NCBI GenBank assembly: GCA_022508345.1
Contig: JAFLVK010000002.1
Coordinates: 1 to 64,000, forward strand
Length of the DNA: 64,000 bases
Direction: 5' to 3'
Origin: Clostridiales bacterium
GTDB lineage: Bacteria > Bacillota > Clostridia > Christensenellales > CAG-314
Positions 45,004 to 52,969 of this stretch are shown piece after piece. Made by a program: the position numbers and the translations under genes. How positions within the stretch are numbered: position 1 is the first letter of the stretch; each line of letters opens with the position of its first letter. Under the pieces are notes generated by a model. The model did not search any database. It saw only the letters and a list, made by a program, of their open reading frames with translations, and was not told where the DNA came from.

Positions 45004-45491
45004 TGTCTTGCTCCTTGTTTTAGTAGACAAAATGACAGTTCTGCAACGCTGGTACTTGCCACAACCTGCATTTGTACTTTGCTTTCTTCCATTGTTCCCT
45101 CTACTTGCGTGTAAAATTGACAATGAAACAAATTGCAAAGTGTTGCTGTAACCAATGCCATAATAGCATTTTGTAATGCGACATAAAACATTGACACATT
45201 TAAAATGTTGTTTTGCAAGGATACGCAAAGCTTGTCTATTGTTACACACTTCAACAAGTCAATACCATTTTTCCTGTCCACCGTTGTCAAGTCTACGTCG
45301 GTTGATATTGTTCCGTTACAGCGCAGATATTTGCCATGCAATGCTACGTCCTCGTCAAACACTCTAAATACACCTACGTTAACGGTAAAAGCCGCTGCAA
45401 GTTTTTGTAAATAGAGAAATAGGTCTACACGGAAACGTATTGGCGCAAAAATAAGCGTCACAAATAACAGCATTGCAGTTACAACTATCAT
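44976..45491 (-). CDS. DUF2953 family protein (YtfI-like)
   Basis: An N-terminal membrane helix (TAMLLFVTLIFAPIRF) is followed by a beta-rich domain and a second helical segment, ending in a basic tail. Pairing with gerW/ytfJ is conserved in spore formers, and the 28-base overlap with gerW supports this. The molecular role is unknown. Confidence 0.75.
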   Translation of the reverse strand: MIVVTAMLLFVTLIFAPIRFRVDLFLYLQKLAAAFTVNVGVFRVFDEDVALHGKYLRCNGTISTDVDLTTVDRKNGIDLLKCVTIDKLCVSLQNNILNVSMFYVALQNAIMALVTATLCNLFHCQFYTQVEGTMEESKVQMQVVASTSVAELSFCLLKQGARQWKIRKSEK

Positions 45492-45607
45492 TGCTGTTAT
45501 TGTGCTTTGAAATATATTTTTTTATACAAATACCCGCTTTTTTATTGTTTTATCGATATTATGTCTGAAATAGTAGTATATATTTAATTAAAAATAAGCA
45601 TAAAGCA

Positions 45608-45640
45608 CAAAAAAATCAGGAGAAACACAATTCTCCTGAC
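45608..45640 (-). terminator. Terminator after the phosphatase-like gene
   Basis: On the minus strand, TCAGGAGAA, loop and TTCTCCTGA are followed by TTTTTTT. Confidence 0.85.
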
Positions 45641-45662
45641 GTGAAATATTAGCATGTAATTT

Positions 45663-46772
45663 TTAACTGTTAAACAAAATTAACGGAACAAGCATCTCTT
45701 TTGTAAGCGCTGTATGGTGCCCCTTTTTGTAGTCTATTTCGAATTTAGGCGGGATAAACATTTTGTTGGTATAGGTGCCCGACGCAACAAAGTCGCCCAG
45801 CAAATAACCGTACTCTCCCCTATCGCCAAAGTAGCCTCTCTTTATCAAGTCACTGGTTTTGTACAATACAAAGTCCTTGCCGTAACGCTCTCTGAACAGC
45901 TTGGCAAACTTACCTTTCATGCCACGTTTTACCTTGAACGCCGGCGAACGGGAATCTAAATATAGCGGGCACTCCAGCATTGAATTAAGTTCCTCGTCAT
46001 CGCGAATATCTATGTACCCCTCCACATCTACCTGACCGTGATCGGCAGACACAATAAACAAAGTGTCCTTGGTTTGACTACGCAGCTTCTGCAGGCTGTC
46101 GGATATGTACTGTAGCATTAGTTTCGTTTCGGGGTTGGTTACTCCCCTTTCGTGCATGGAGTGATCGGGTTCGGGACAGTAGGCGTACACGAACTGCTTT
46201 TGAGGCTTTGCGCATATTCCCTTAACAACGTCAAATATGTCTTCCAAACCATGTATCACGTGATTAAACTCCGGCTTTGCAGAAACATACTTGGGCAAGA
46301 CACTGTTTATTTCGTAGTCCGTGCGCGTAGCGTGATAAAAATAACAGTCGGCATCGTTTATCATTGGATATTCGAAATCCACCTCTTCGCCCGTTTGCGA
46401 ATCCCTACGCAGATAGATATCCACGTTGCGACCAATCTCATCAAAGTGCAAGCTCCAGCCAAGCCAGCCATGCTCTAAAGGGAGCTTGTTTGTGGCTAGC
46501 GACGTAGTTGCATTCGTTGTCGTCGACGGAAATGTTGATGTCAAGGTTTTCACAATGTGTGCACGCAGGAAATCATTTTTGTCCAGGTTTATCTCAAGCG
46601 GATTGGTTCCCATGCCGTCAAAACACATGTACACCACGTTTTTGTAACCTTTTGCAAGCTCGTCCTTTAACACTTGCAGCGTTGCATTCTCATTTGGCGC
46701 ACCCAAAAACTCCGCCAATGTAGCGGATATATTCAATATGCTATTTTTCCAGTCGGGTTTAATAAGCTTCAT
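45663..46772 (-). CDS. Alkaline phosphatase-superfamily phosphodiesterase/pyrophosphatase
   Basis: The 369-residue protein has the superfamily metal sites: CFDGMG near the N-terminus, a Thr nucleophile in FPSTTTNATTS, EPDHSMHERG, SADHGQ and a late GHHTALTKEM. This places it with nucleotide pyrophosphatase/phosphodiesterase-type enzymes. No signal peptide is seen, so it is probably cytoplasmic. The substrate is unknown. It has no close operon partner, with 75 bases to the upstream gene. Confidence 0.88.
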   Translation of the reverse strand: MKLIKPDWKNSILNISATLAEFLGAPNENATLQVLKDELAKGYKNVVYMCFDGMGTNPLEINLDKNDFLRAHIVKTLTSTFPSTTTNATTSLATNKLPLEHGWLGWSLHFDEIGRNVDIYLRRDSQTGEEVDFEYPMINDADCYFYHATRTDYEINSVLPKYVSAKPEFNHVIHGLEDIFDVVKGICAKPQKQFVYAYCPEPDHSMHERGVTNPETKLMLQYISDSLQKLRSQTKDTLFIVSADHGQVDVEGYIDIRDDEELNSMLECPLYLDSRSPAFKVKRGMKGKFAKLFRERYGKDFVLYKTSDLIKRGYFGDRGEYGYLLGDFVASGTYTNKMFIPPKFEIDYKKGHHTALTKEMLVPLILFNS

Positions 46773-46847
46773 TTTTCTCTAAATATTCTCACATCACATT
46801 TTGACGCGGGTCAAATGTTTCAAATAATACAAATGTTAACGTGAATT

Positions 46848-47594
46848 TTAATCGATATTTTTGCCGATAAGACTTTCGTCAATATTTGGATTGACGTATC
46901 TATCCTTTTTCGTTTTGTTCATGTACACTATCGCTTTATTGGGACATCTGTGATAACATCCCAAGCAAGCCACACAGCGGTTGGCAAATTCAATTTCATT
47001 ATCCACCATTGATATATTATTAACAGGGCACACACTGATACATTTGCCACATTTCACACAATTGTCATTTACCGAAAACCTCTCCCCTATCAGGTGCCAA
47101 TTGCTTTTGTTTTTAATATAAGTCGCTTCCTTTGTGCGTTTCTTTTGCGGAATAGACCTTTCACCGCTGATTATTTTTGCAATTACTTTGTCAATATACT
47201 TGTCGGCTCCCTTCAGCACACTTTTCAAATAAAATTTGGGCACGGTAAAGGTTACTGTGAAATTTTCAGGCATTTTTACAGTATATACGCTCTTTATGTT
47301 CAGCCCGTTCTGCAATGCGTAGTTGTATATATAGTAGTCTGCGCCGCCGCTCATACCGCCATAGTTTTGTATTATGGTAATTTCTTTTTCAGTGTCTAGC
47401 CTTGGCAGCAAGTCAAAAACATGACACGGCATGCCAAAAGAATAAATAGGCGTGACAATGAATATTTGATCAAATTCGCTTCCGTCACCTTGGTATGTGG
47501 GGATATAAATTATTTTGCCACCTATTTTCTTCTGCAACCTTGAAGATATGTAAAGGCTGTTGCCCGTCGAACTAAAATATAGAATTCCTGTCAT
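46848..47594 (-). CDS. EFR1-type flavodoxin-ferredoxin fusion
   Basis: The N-terminal ~150 residues are flavodoxin-like, with FMN-loop motif YFSSTGNSLYISSRL. The C-terminal part has two 4Fe-4S motifs, CVKCGKCISVCP and CVACLGCYHRCP. These proteins are thought to move electrons in anaerobes. It starts 9 bases after the GrpB-family gene with a GGGGAG site, so the pair is probably cotranscribed. Confidence 0.9.
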   Translation of the reverse strand: MTGILYFSSTGNSLYISSRLQKKIGGKIIYIPTYQGDGSEFDQIFIVTPIYSFGMPCHVFDLLPRLDTEKEITIIQNYGGMSGGADYYIYNYALQNGLNIKSVYTVKMPENFTVTFTVPKFYLKSVLKGADKYIDKVIAKIISGERSIPQKKRTKEATYIKNKSNWHLIGERFSVNDNCVKCGKCISVCPVNNISMVDNEIEFANRCVACLGCYHRCPNKAIVYMNKTKKDRYVNPNIDESLIGKNID

Positions 47595-47603
47595 ATCTCC
47601 CCG

Positions 47604-48155
47604 CTATTTTAAACTTTGCTTTGCCATTGCTGTGTATCTGGCAACAAATTCACCTTTTGCTGCGGTGTAGCCGTCCCTGTCATGTTCAAACTTTTTCCAA
47701 AGTTCAAGCTTGAGCACCTCGTATTCTTTGGCTAATTCAGGGTGCGCATTCAAGTAGTCGCGAAAATATATTTCATCATTATCGCCAAAATAACGCAAAT
47801 GTAGATGGTAAACTTTGTCATCAAATCCGTGTTCCGTATAGCCTTTGTTGAAAGAAATGCGCTCTTCCGCTTCACTCATTTTTATCCAGCCGTTATCTTG
47901 AAGGATATCAGCGATTTCTGCTAAATTCGTGCCTGCTCCAACTTCTACCAAAATGTCCACTATCGGTTTTGCCCAAATTTCTTTTACTGCCGTACTTCCG
48001 ACATGGTTTATTTTAGTTGCTTCAGGCAGCACTCTTTTTAGCGCCGAGGCCTCTTCTGCGTAGTATCTGTCCCAACAGTCGTTATGCTCCGTCAATACGA
48101 TTGGGAAAAGCTGCCAAAGCTCCTCCAGCGTCATTTCGGATAGTTTTTTCGCCAT
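47604..48155 (-). CDS. GrpB/UPF0157 family protein
   Basis: The core HVGSTAVKEIWAKPIVDILVEV is the family's nucleotidyltransferase-like motif. The HLRYFG and FRDYLNAHPELAKEYEVLKL regions also match. The 183 residues are the usual length. The biochemical role of the family is not settled. It has a strong AAAGGAG ribosome site. Confidence 0.9.
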   Translation of the reverse strand: MAKKLSEMTLEELWQLFPIVLTEHNDCWDRYYAEEASALKRVLPEATKINHVGSTAVKEIWAKPIVDILVEVGAGTNLAEIADILQDNGWIKMSEAEERISFNKGYTEHGFDDKVYHLHLRYFGDNDEIYFRDYLNAHPELAKEYEVLKLELWKKFEHDRDGYTAAKGEFVARYTAMAKQSLK

Positions 48156-48196
48156 AATTCTCCTTTAGATTGAAAACAATTTTAATTAAATTGCAA

Positions 48197-48703
48197 TCAA
48201 AGTCTACTATTCAGCATGTCGAAACGCTGAGCAACGCTACGAACTACCACTTGATTTTCAATCATAACCCGCCATTCTTCCTTGGACACCCATTTGGCAT
48301 CTACTGCTTCATTTGAATCCAACACAATATTTTCGACGTTGATGTCTTTTCTTACAAGATAAATATCCATAAAGTAATTCCTGTGCTTGTAAAAATGCAA
48401 CAGCGACAACTCATCTGGCGTTAGCGTAATACCAACCTCTTCTTTCACTTCACGCACTGCCGCCTGAGCCGTAGTTTCTCCTGCGTGTACGCCACCGCCA
48501 ACAAATTCCCACAAACCACCGGCTTTCTTGTTCGGATTACGTTGCGTTACCAGCATTTCCCCTTTCGAATTTACAATCCACACCTCGCAGCTAACGTAAT
48601 ATTCCCCATCCTTGAATGGCTCTCCTCTGCGAATAGTTCTATTTTGAAATACTCTGTTTTTATCATAGACGTCCCAGTATTCTTCCATTTTCACTAATGC
48701 CAT
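48197..48703 (-). CDS. NUDIX hydrolase
   Basis: The Nudix box is complete: GGGVHAGETTAQAAVREVKE followed by EVG. The N-terminal MEEYWDVYDKNRV and RRGEPFKDGEYY resemble isopentenyl-diphosphate isomerase-like or housecleaning NUDIX proteins. The true start may be the internal ATG at 48688, where an AGGATGG lies about 11 bases upstream. The substrate is unknown. Confidence 0.9.
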   Translation of the reverse strand: MALVKMEEYWDVYDKNRVFQNRTIRRGEPFKDGEYYVSCEVWIVNSKGEMLVTQRNPNKKAGGLWEFVGGGVHAGETTAQAAVREVKEEVGITLTPDELSLLHFYKHRNYFMDIYLVRKDINVENIVLDSNEAVDAKWVSKEEWRVMIENQVVVRSVAQRFDMLNSRL

Positions 48704-48730
48704 CCTGTGAATTACACCCTAAATTACTGT

Positions 48731-48949
48731 TTATTGTTGTATTATACCACACCACACCAAGCATTTGCAACTACACGTTGAGTCGTTAGAAGCTAGCAAG
48801 ACGAGCCGCGCCAGGAAAACTTGAAGGAGTTTACTAAGCGTAAATACTACGTGGCGTTCGCTTAGCTCAGCTAAGGACTGAAAGCTGCCGCAGCGCAACA
48901 AAATATTGCAGCGCTTTACCCCCTCAACAAAAAAAAGTCCCTCAACCAC
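48731..48949 (-). repeat. Possible repetitive element beside the tRNA cluster
   Basis: A 72-codon minus-strand frame is open here but looks compositional rather than genic. The stretch contains the perfect palindrome CTTAGCTCAGCTAAG (48861-48875) and several short GC-rich inverted repeats. I suspect an interspersed repeat; this window holds no second copy to prove it. Confidence 0.3.
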
Positions 48950-48972
48950 GCTTACGCATAATCAAGAGGCTT

Positions 48973-49057
<85 letters not shown>

Positions 49058-49080
49058 ATACAAGTATTTAGATAAAAAAA

Positions 49081-49157
49081 TGGAGCTGGTGAACGGAATC
49101 GAACCATCAACCTATTGATTACAAATCAATTGCTCTGCCTGATTGAGCTACACCAGC
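49081..49157 (-). tRNA. trnT: tRNA-Thr (TGT)
   Basis: Acceptor GCTGGTG, anticodon loop TTTGTAA, T loop GTTCGATTC and encoded CCA. Confidence 0.95.
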
Positions 49158-49176
49158 ACTATTTATTCCAACAATG

Positions 49177-49252
49177 TGGTGCTTCGGGGCGGAATCGAAC
49201 CACCGACACGGGGATTTTCAGTCCCCTGCTCTACCTACTGAGCTACCGAAGC
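49177..49252 (-). tRNA. trnF: tRNA-Phe (GAA)
   Basis: Acceptor GCTTCGG, anticodon stem GGGGA with loop CTGAAAA, and encoded CCA. Confidence 0.95.
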
Positions 49253-49259
49253 AAAACAT

Positions 49260-49336
49260 TGGCGACCCGGAAGGGGCTCGAACCCTCGACCTCCAGCGTG
49301 ACAGGCTGGCGTACTAACCATCTGTACTACCGGGCC
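49260..49336 (-). tRNA. trnD: tRNA-Asp (GTC)
   Basis: Acceptor GGCCCGG, anticodon loop CTGTCAC within CCAGC/GCTGG, and encoded CCA. Confidence 0.95.
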
Positions 49337-49355
49337 ATATATTTTGTTTTGCATT

Positions 49356-49432
49356 TGGTGGGCCTTCAGGGACTTGAACCCCGGACCAATCGGTTATGAG
49401 CCGACCGCTCTGACCAACTGAGCTAAAGGCCC
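49356..49432 (-). tRNA. tRNA with CAT anticodon (Met, or Ile2)
   Basis: Acceptor GGGCCTT, anticodon loop CTCATAA and encoded CCA. A CAT anticodon can be elongator Met or lysidine-modified Ile2. The sequence is not an initiator, because its first acceptor pair is matched. Elongator Met is favoured by gene order only. Confidence 0.85.
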
Positions 49433-49445
49433 AAAGCTGTTCGTT

Positions 49446-49522
49446 TGGTCGGGGTGAAGAGATTCGAACTCCCGACCCCATGGTCCCAAACCATGTGCGC
49501 TACCAAACTGCGCTACACCCCG
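49446..49522 (-). tRNA. trnP: tRNA-Pro (TGG)
   Basis: Acceptor CGGGGTG, anticodon stem CATGG with loop TTTGGGA, and encoded CCA. It is the first gene after the operon promoter. Confidence 0.95.
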
Positions 49523-49544
49523 ATGTATCAACATCAGCCTGTTT

Positions 49545-49573
49545 ATCTTACAATATTTTATAAACTATGTCAA
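49545..49573 (-). promoter_or_regulatory. Promoter of the tRNA operon
   Basis: On the minus strand, TTGACA and TAAGAT are separated by 17 bases, about 25 bases before tRNA-Pro. Confidence 0.8.
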
Positions 49574-49709
49574 CTTTTTTATGGGTATTTTTTGAAAAAA
49601 ATTACAATGCGCCCGTTACATTTTTGTTCGACATATTGTTAATCAATAATACAAAAAAATACAAAAGCGCCAGGGCATAATGAAATATCATTGTAGGTGG
49701 GAGGAGCAA

Positions 49710-50015
49710 ATGGAAGTATATATAGATTTTGAAGGTAAATCGATGGTTTTTCGACTGATTGGCGAACTGGATGAGCACTCTGCCGAGTTTGTGAGAAGAC
49801 GGCTGGACGCGTCCATTAGCGAAAACAGCTTCGACGCAGTAATATTCGATTTGTCCCGACTGTCCTTCATGGATTCGACGGGCATTGGCGTAGTCATAGG
49901 ACGGTACAAGCTTATCAGGAAACTTAACAAGCCGGTGTGCGTACGCAACCCGTCGCCAACCGTCGACAAAATATTTAAAATGTCGGGCTTGTACGAAATA
50001 ATATCCAAAATTTGA
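49710..50015 (+). CDS. spoIIAA: Anti-sigma F factor antagonist SpoIIAA
   Basis: SpoIIAA frees sigma F by binding SpoIIAB when unphosphorylated. The STAS domain has the phosphorylated Ser in FMDSTGIGVVIGR. The ATG at 49710 follows GGGAGGAGCAA, giving a normal 101-residue protein; the earlier track start adds ten non-family residues. It is the first gene of spoIIAA-spoIIAB-sigF. Confidence 0.96.
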   Translation: MEVYIDFEGKSMVFRLIGELDEHSAEFVRRRLDASISENSFDAVIFDLSRLSFMDSTGIGVVIGRYKLIRKLNKPVCVRNPSPTVDKIFKMSGLYEIISKI

Positions 50016-50037
50016 AAATATTTAACGAGGTTAATAT

Positions 50038-50460
50038 ATGTCAGAAACCAACAGCATGAAACTTATTATCGAGGCAAAATCGCAAAACGAAAGCTTTGCG
50101 CGCAGCGTAGTTGCCGCTTTTTTTGTACAGATCAACCCCACTCTCGAACAGGTGGAAGATATAAAAACAGCCGTATCGGAGGCAGTGACAAACTGCATTG
50201 TACACGGATACGAAAGCGCGCAAAAGGGCTTGATTGAAATTGAATGCAAGCTAGTCGACAACACACTTAGCGTAGAGATAAAGGACTACGGCAAAGGCAT
50301 TGAAAACGTCGAACAGGCAATGAAGCCGTTTTACACCACGGTGTCCACAGGGGAACGCTCCGGCATGGGCTTTACCGTTATGCAGGCTTTTTGCGATAGC
50401 GTTGAAGTACATTCAGAGCAGGGGCAAACAACAGTAAAACTCACCAAGAAAGTCGCATAG
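50038..50460 (+). CDS. spoIIAB: Anti-sigma F factor / kinase SpoIIAB
   Basis: SpoIIAB holds sigma F inactive and phosphorylates SpoIIAA. The GHKL ATPase motifs are visible: N box EAVTNCIVHGY, G1 IKDYGKGIE and G2 GERSGMGFTVMQAF. The 140 residues match the family. It lies 22 bases after spoIIAA and 9 bases before sigF. Confidence 0.97.
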   Translation: MSETNSMKLIIEAKSQNESFARSVVAAFFVQINPTLEQVEDIKTAVSEAVTNCIVHGYESAQKGLIEIECKLVDNTLSVEIKDYGKGIENVEQAMKPFYTTVSTGERSGMGFTVMQAFCDSVEVHSEQGQTTVKLTKKVA

Positions 50461-50469
50461 AGGCGCATT

Positions 50470-51195
50470 ATGCTAAGTCACGAAGAAACAATGGCGCTAA
50501 TTGCGCTGGCGCAGCAAGGGGACGAGAATGCGTCAACTACGTTGCTTACCGAAAATGCCCCACTGCTTAAAAGTATAATTAAGCGGTATCTTGGCAAGCA
50601 CATTGAGTACGACGACTTGTATCAGATTGCCAGCATTGGGCTGCTGAAGTCTATAAAAAACTTCAGTTACGAGCACAATGTCCGTTTTTCCACCTACGCC
50701 GTCCCAATGATACTTGGAGAAATCAAGCGGTACATGCGGGATGACGGATATCTAAAGGTGTCGCGTTCGCTAAAAAGTCTATCGTCGAAAATCACTCGGT
50801 ATGTCGACGAACAACTGAAAAACGGAGCCGACAACCCCACCGTCGAAGAAATTGCCGAGCACTTCAACCTGGAACCCACAGAAGTTGTTTTTGCAATGGA
50901 TGCGACAAAGCTTCCCATATCACTTTACGAAAAAGCAAACGACAGCGACGGAAAACAAACGGAGCTTATCGAACATCTACCCACCGACGAAGACAAGAAA
51001 ATGATAGACAAGGTGATACTGAAGGATATGCTGCGGCAGCTGTCCCCGCGTGAACAAAAGATAGTGATTTTGCGCTACTTCCGCGACATGACACAGGGAG
51101 AAATTGCAATAAAAATGGGTGTTTCGCAGGTACAAATTTCCCGTTTGGAAAACAAAATTCTCAAAAAGCTAAAAGATCTTTACACCGAAAACTAA
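50470..51195 (+). CDS. sigF: Sporulation sigma factor F
   Basis: Sigma F directs early forespore transcription. Region 2 is visible at RFSTYAVPMILGEIKRYMRD, region 3 follows, and region 4 ends with MTQGEIAIKMGVSQVQISRL. The 241 residues are typical. An intrinsic terminator follows at once, ending the spoIIA operon. Confidence 0.97.
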   Translation: MLSHEETMALIALAQQGDENASTTLLTENAPLLKSIIKRYLGKHIEYDDLYQIASIGLLKSIKNFSYEHNVRFSTYAVPMILGEIKRYMRDDGYLKVSRSLKSLSSKITRYVDEQLKNGADNPTVEEIAEHFNLEPTEVVFAMDATKLPISLYEKANDSDGKQTELIEHLPTDEDKKMIDKVILKDMLRQLSPREQKIVILRYFRDMTQGEIAIKMGVSQVQISRLENKILKKLKDLYTEN

Positions 51196-51207
51196 AATGA
51201 AAACAAC

Positions 51208-51236
51208 AAAAAAGGACTAAAATTAGTCCTTTTTCT
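51208..51236 (+). terminator. Terminator of the spoIIA operon
   Basis: AAAAAGGACTA, loop, TAGTCCTTTTT stands about 15 bases after the sigF stop. Confidence 0.85.
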
Positions 51237-51328
51237 CATATTATGTGTGAAATAGTATTGTATATTTACACTATTTTTTATTGTTCTACAGTGAATTTTA
51301 CAAATATTTAGAGTACATCAAAACAATT

Positions 51329-52789
51329 TTACAATAACAGGCAGAACAATCCACCACGGTTTTCGTTTACAATCTTGCCCAATGTCTTTGTAAGCTTTTG
51401 CTTGATTTCGATAGGCATTGCCGTGCACTTACCCTCCAAGCCGTCCTTAGCCAAGCCTGCCATGGTTTTACCGAACATATTGGTGTTCCATATCGCTTCG
51501 GGATTTTGCTTGTACTGTTCAAGCAGGTATTGACTTTGCTGTTCAGTACCTACCATCGGGCTGACTTCCGTTGCTACGTCTACTCTTATGATATGGTAGC
51601 TGGGTGAGGTTGCCTTGAGGCGTACGCCGTAAATAGTTCCTTGCTTCACCATTTCCGGTTCGTTCAATGACATTTTGTCCATTCGCGGATATACGATACC
51701 GTAGCCGTTAGCATCCGCCTCGTCCAAAGCATCCTTCATTGCTTCAAAACGACTCTTGGCATATGCAGCTGAAGTAACAAAGCTCATGAGCGAATACTCG
51801 TCCGTGATATCCATTTGCGCTTCTTCAGACAAAATCTTGAAGAACAAATCGGACTTCGGCGCAAGCTTGTAGCTTGCAACACCGCTACCCATATTGAGGC
51901 TGCCAATCTCGGCGTTTTCCACGTATTCGCAGTCGGCAAAGGCATCAAGCAATCTTTCCGCTTCTTTCATTTTGTCGACATGTGCGCAGTTCACCTTGAT
52001 TTTTTCAATGATGTCCATTATTACCTTGTTTTCATTGCCCAGCGCGCGCATCCACATGGGAAGGTCAACGGCAATGCGACGGATGGGAAATTCCTTCAAG
52101 ATACATTGCATCACTTCTTCCATCTGCTTGGCTTCAGCTGACTGAATATTTAAGGGAAGCACGGTTACACCGTATTTTTCTTGAAGAGCAAGCGCTAGCT
52201 CACGTGTTTGCTGCTTTTCGGGATGTTTGGAGTTGAGCACAACAATAAAAGGCTTGCCTGCAAGCTTAAGTTCACGAATAACGCGTTCTTCAGCAGATAT
52301 GTAGCTCTGACGCGGAATTTCACCAATACTTCCGTCTGTAGTTACCACTATTGCAACTGTGGAATGCTCAGTAGCTACCTTTTGCGTGCCGATTTCCGCA
52401 GCCTTTTCAAAGGGAATAGGCTCCGTTGACCAGGGAGTGTTTACAAGGCGCATTTTGTCGCCCTCTAAATGCCCCTCTGCGCCATCAACCAAATAACCTA
52501 CGCAATCTATCAGGCGGACGTTAGCCGTTGCTTTGTCGTCCAATGAGAGCCTGACAGCAGTATTTGGCACAAACTTCGGTTGCGTTGTCATGATAATTTT
52601 ACCGTCTGCCGACTGTGGCAACTCGTCCGTTGCGCGCTTGCGATCGTTTTTGTCCGCAATGTTGGGTAAAATCAATTTAGTCATAAAGTTAGATACAAAA
52701 GTTGACTTACCGCTGCGCACAGGCCCCACCACGCCGATATAAATATCGCCGTTTGTTCTTTCAGAAATATCCTGATAAATGTTGTTCAT
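51329..52789 (-). CDS. spoIVA: Spore coat morphogenetic ATPase SpoIVA
   Basis: SpoIVA polymerises on the forespore surface and is the base of the spore coat. The N-terminal P-loop is GVVGPVRSGKSTFVSNF, followed by RLIDCVGYLV and a middle/C-terminal region ending in the conserved NRGGLFCLLL. The ATG at 52789 follows GGAGGCAGGT. A near-identical copy of this ribosome site and start lies 92 bases upstream and opens a short ORF that overlaps this start. Confidence 0.97.
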   Translation of the reverse strand: MNNIYQDISERTNGDIYIGVVGPVRSGKSTFVSNFMTKLILPNIADKNDRKRATDELPQSADGKIIMTTQPKFVPNTAVRLSLDDKATANVRLIDCVGYLVDGAEGHLEGDKMRLVNTPWSTEPIPFEKAAEIGTQKVATEHSTVAIVVTTDGSIGEIPRQSYISAEERVIRELKLAGKPFIVVLNSKHPEKQQTRELALALQEKYGVTVLPLNIQSAEAKQMEEVMQCILKEFPIRRIAVDLPMWMRALGNENKVIMDIIEKIKVNCAHVDKMKEAERLLDAFADCEYVENAEIGSLNMGSGVASYKLAPKSDLFFKILSEEAQMDITDEYSLMSFVTSAAYAKSRFEAMKDALDEADANGYGIVYPRMDKMSLNEPEMVKQGTIYGVRLKATSPSYHIIRVDVATEVSPMVGTEQQSQYLLEQYKQNPEAIWNTNMFGKTMAGLAKDGLEGKCTAMPIEIKQKLTKTLGKIVNENRGGLFCLLL

Positions 52790-52915
52790 ACCTGCCTCCA
52801 AAATCTATTTGATAGATTATATGTACATATCGGCATGATATTACATAATTTACGCCATGAAATGGCATAAATGTTGTTCATACCTGCCTCCAAAATACGT
52901 TTGGTAGATTATATG
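52775..52915. repeat. Direct duplication of the spoIVA translation start region
   Basis: Two 49-base copies, offset by 92 bases, both contain the ribosome site and the first five codons of spoIVA. They differ at four positions. Confidence 0.85.
52786..52881 (-). CDS. 31-codon leader ORF overlapping the spoIVA start
   Basis: An ATG at 52881 with its own TTTTGGAGGCAGGT site opens a 31-codon frame beginning MNNIY, the same first residues as SpoIVA, and ending RFWRQV. Its TGA overlaps the spoIVA ATG as ATGA. It arose from a tandem duplication of about 49 bases (52775-52823 and 52867-52915, four mismatches). Whether it is translated is unknown; it could couple or damp spoIVA translation. Confidence 0.5.
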   Translation of the reverse strand: MNNIYAISWRKLCNIMPICTYNLSNRFWRQV

Positions 52916-52940
52916 AGGCAAGACACTGCGTTATTACAAT

Positions 52941-52969
52941 TAAATAAAAAGAGCCACCTATTTGGTGGC
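52941..52969 (-). terminator. Terminator embedded in the methyltransferase stop codon
   Basis: On the minus strand, GCCACC, loop AAATA and GGTGGC are followed by TCTTTTT. The UAG stop codon begins in the loop and runs into the start of the 3' stem arm. Confidence 0.75.
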
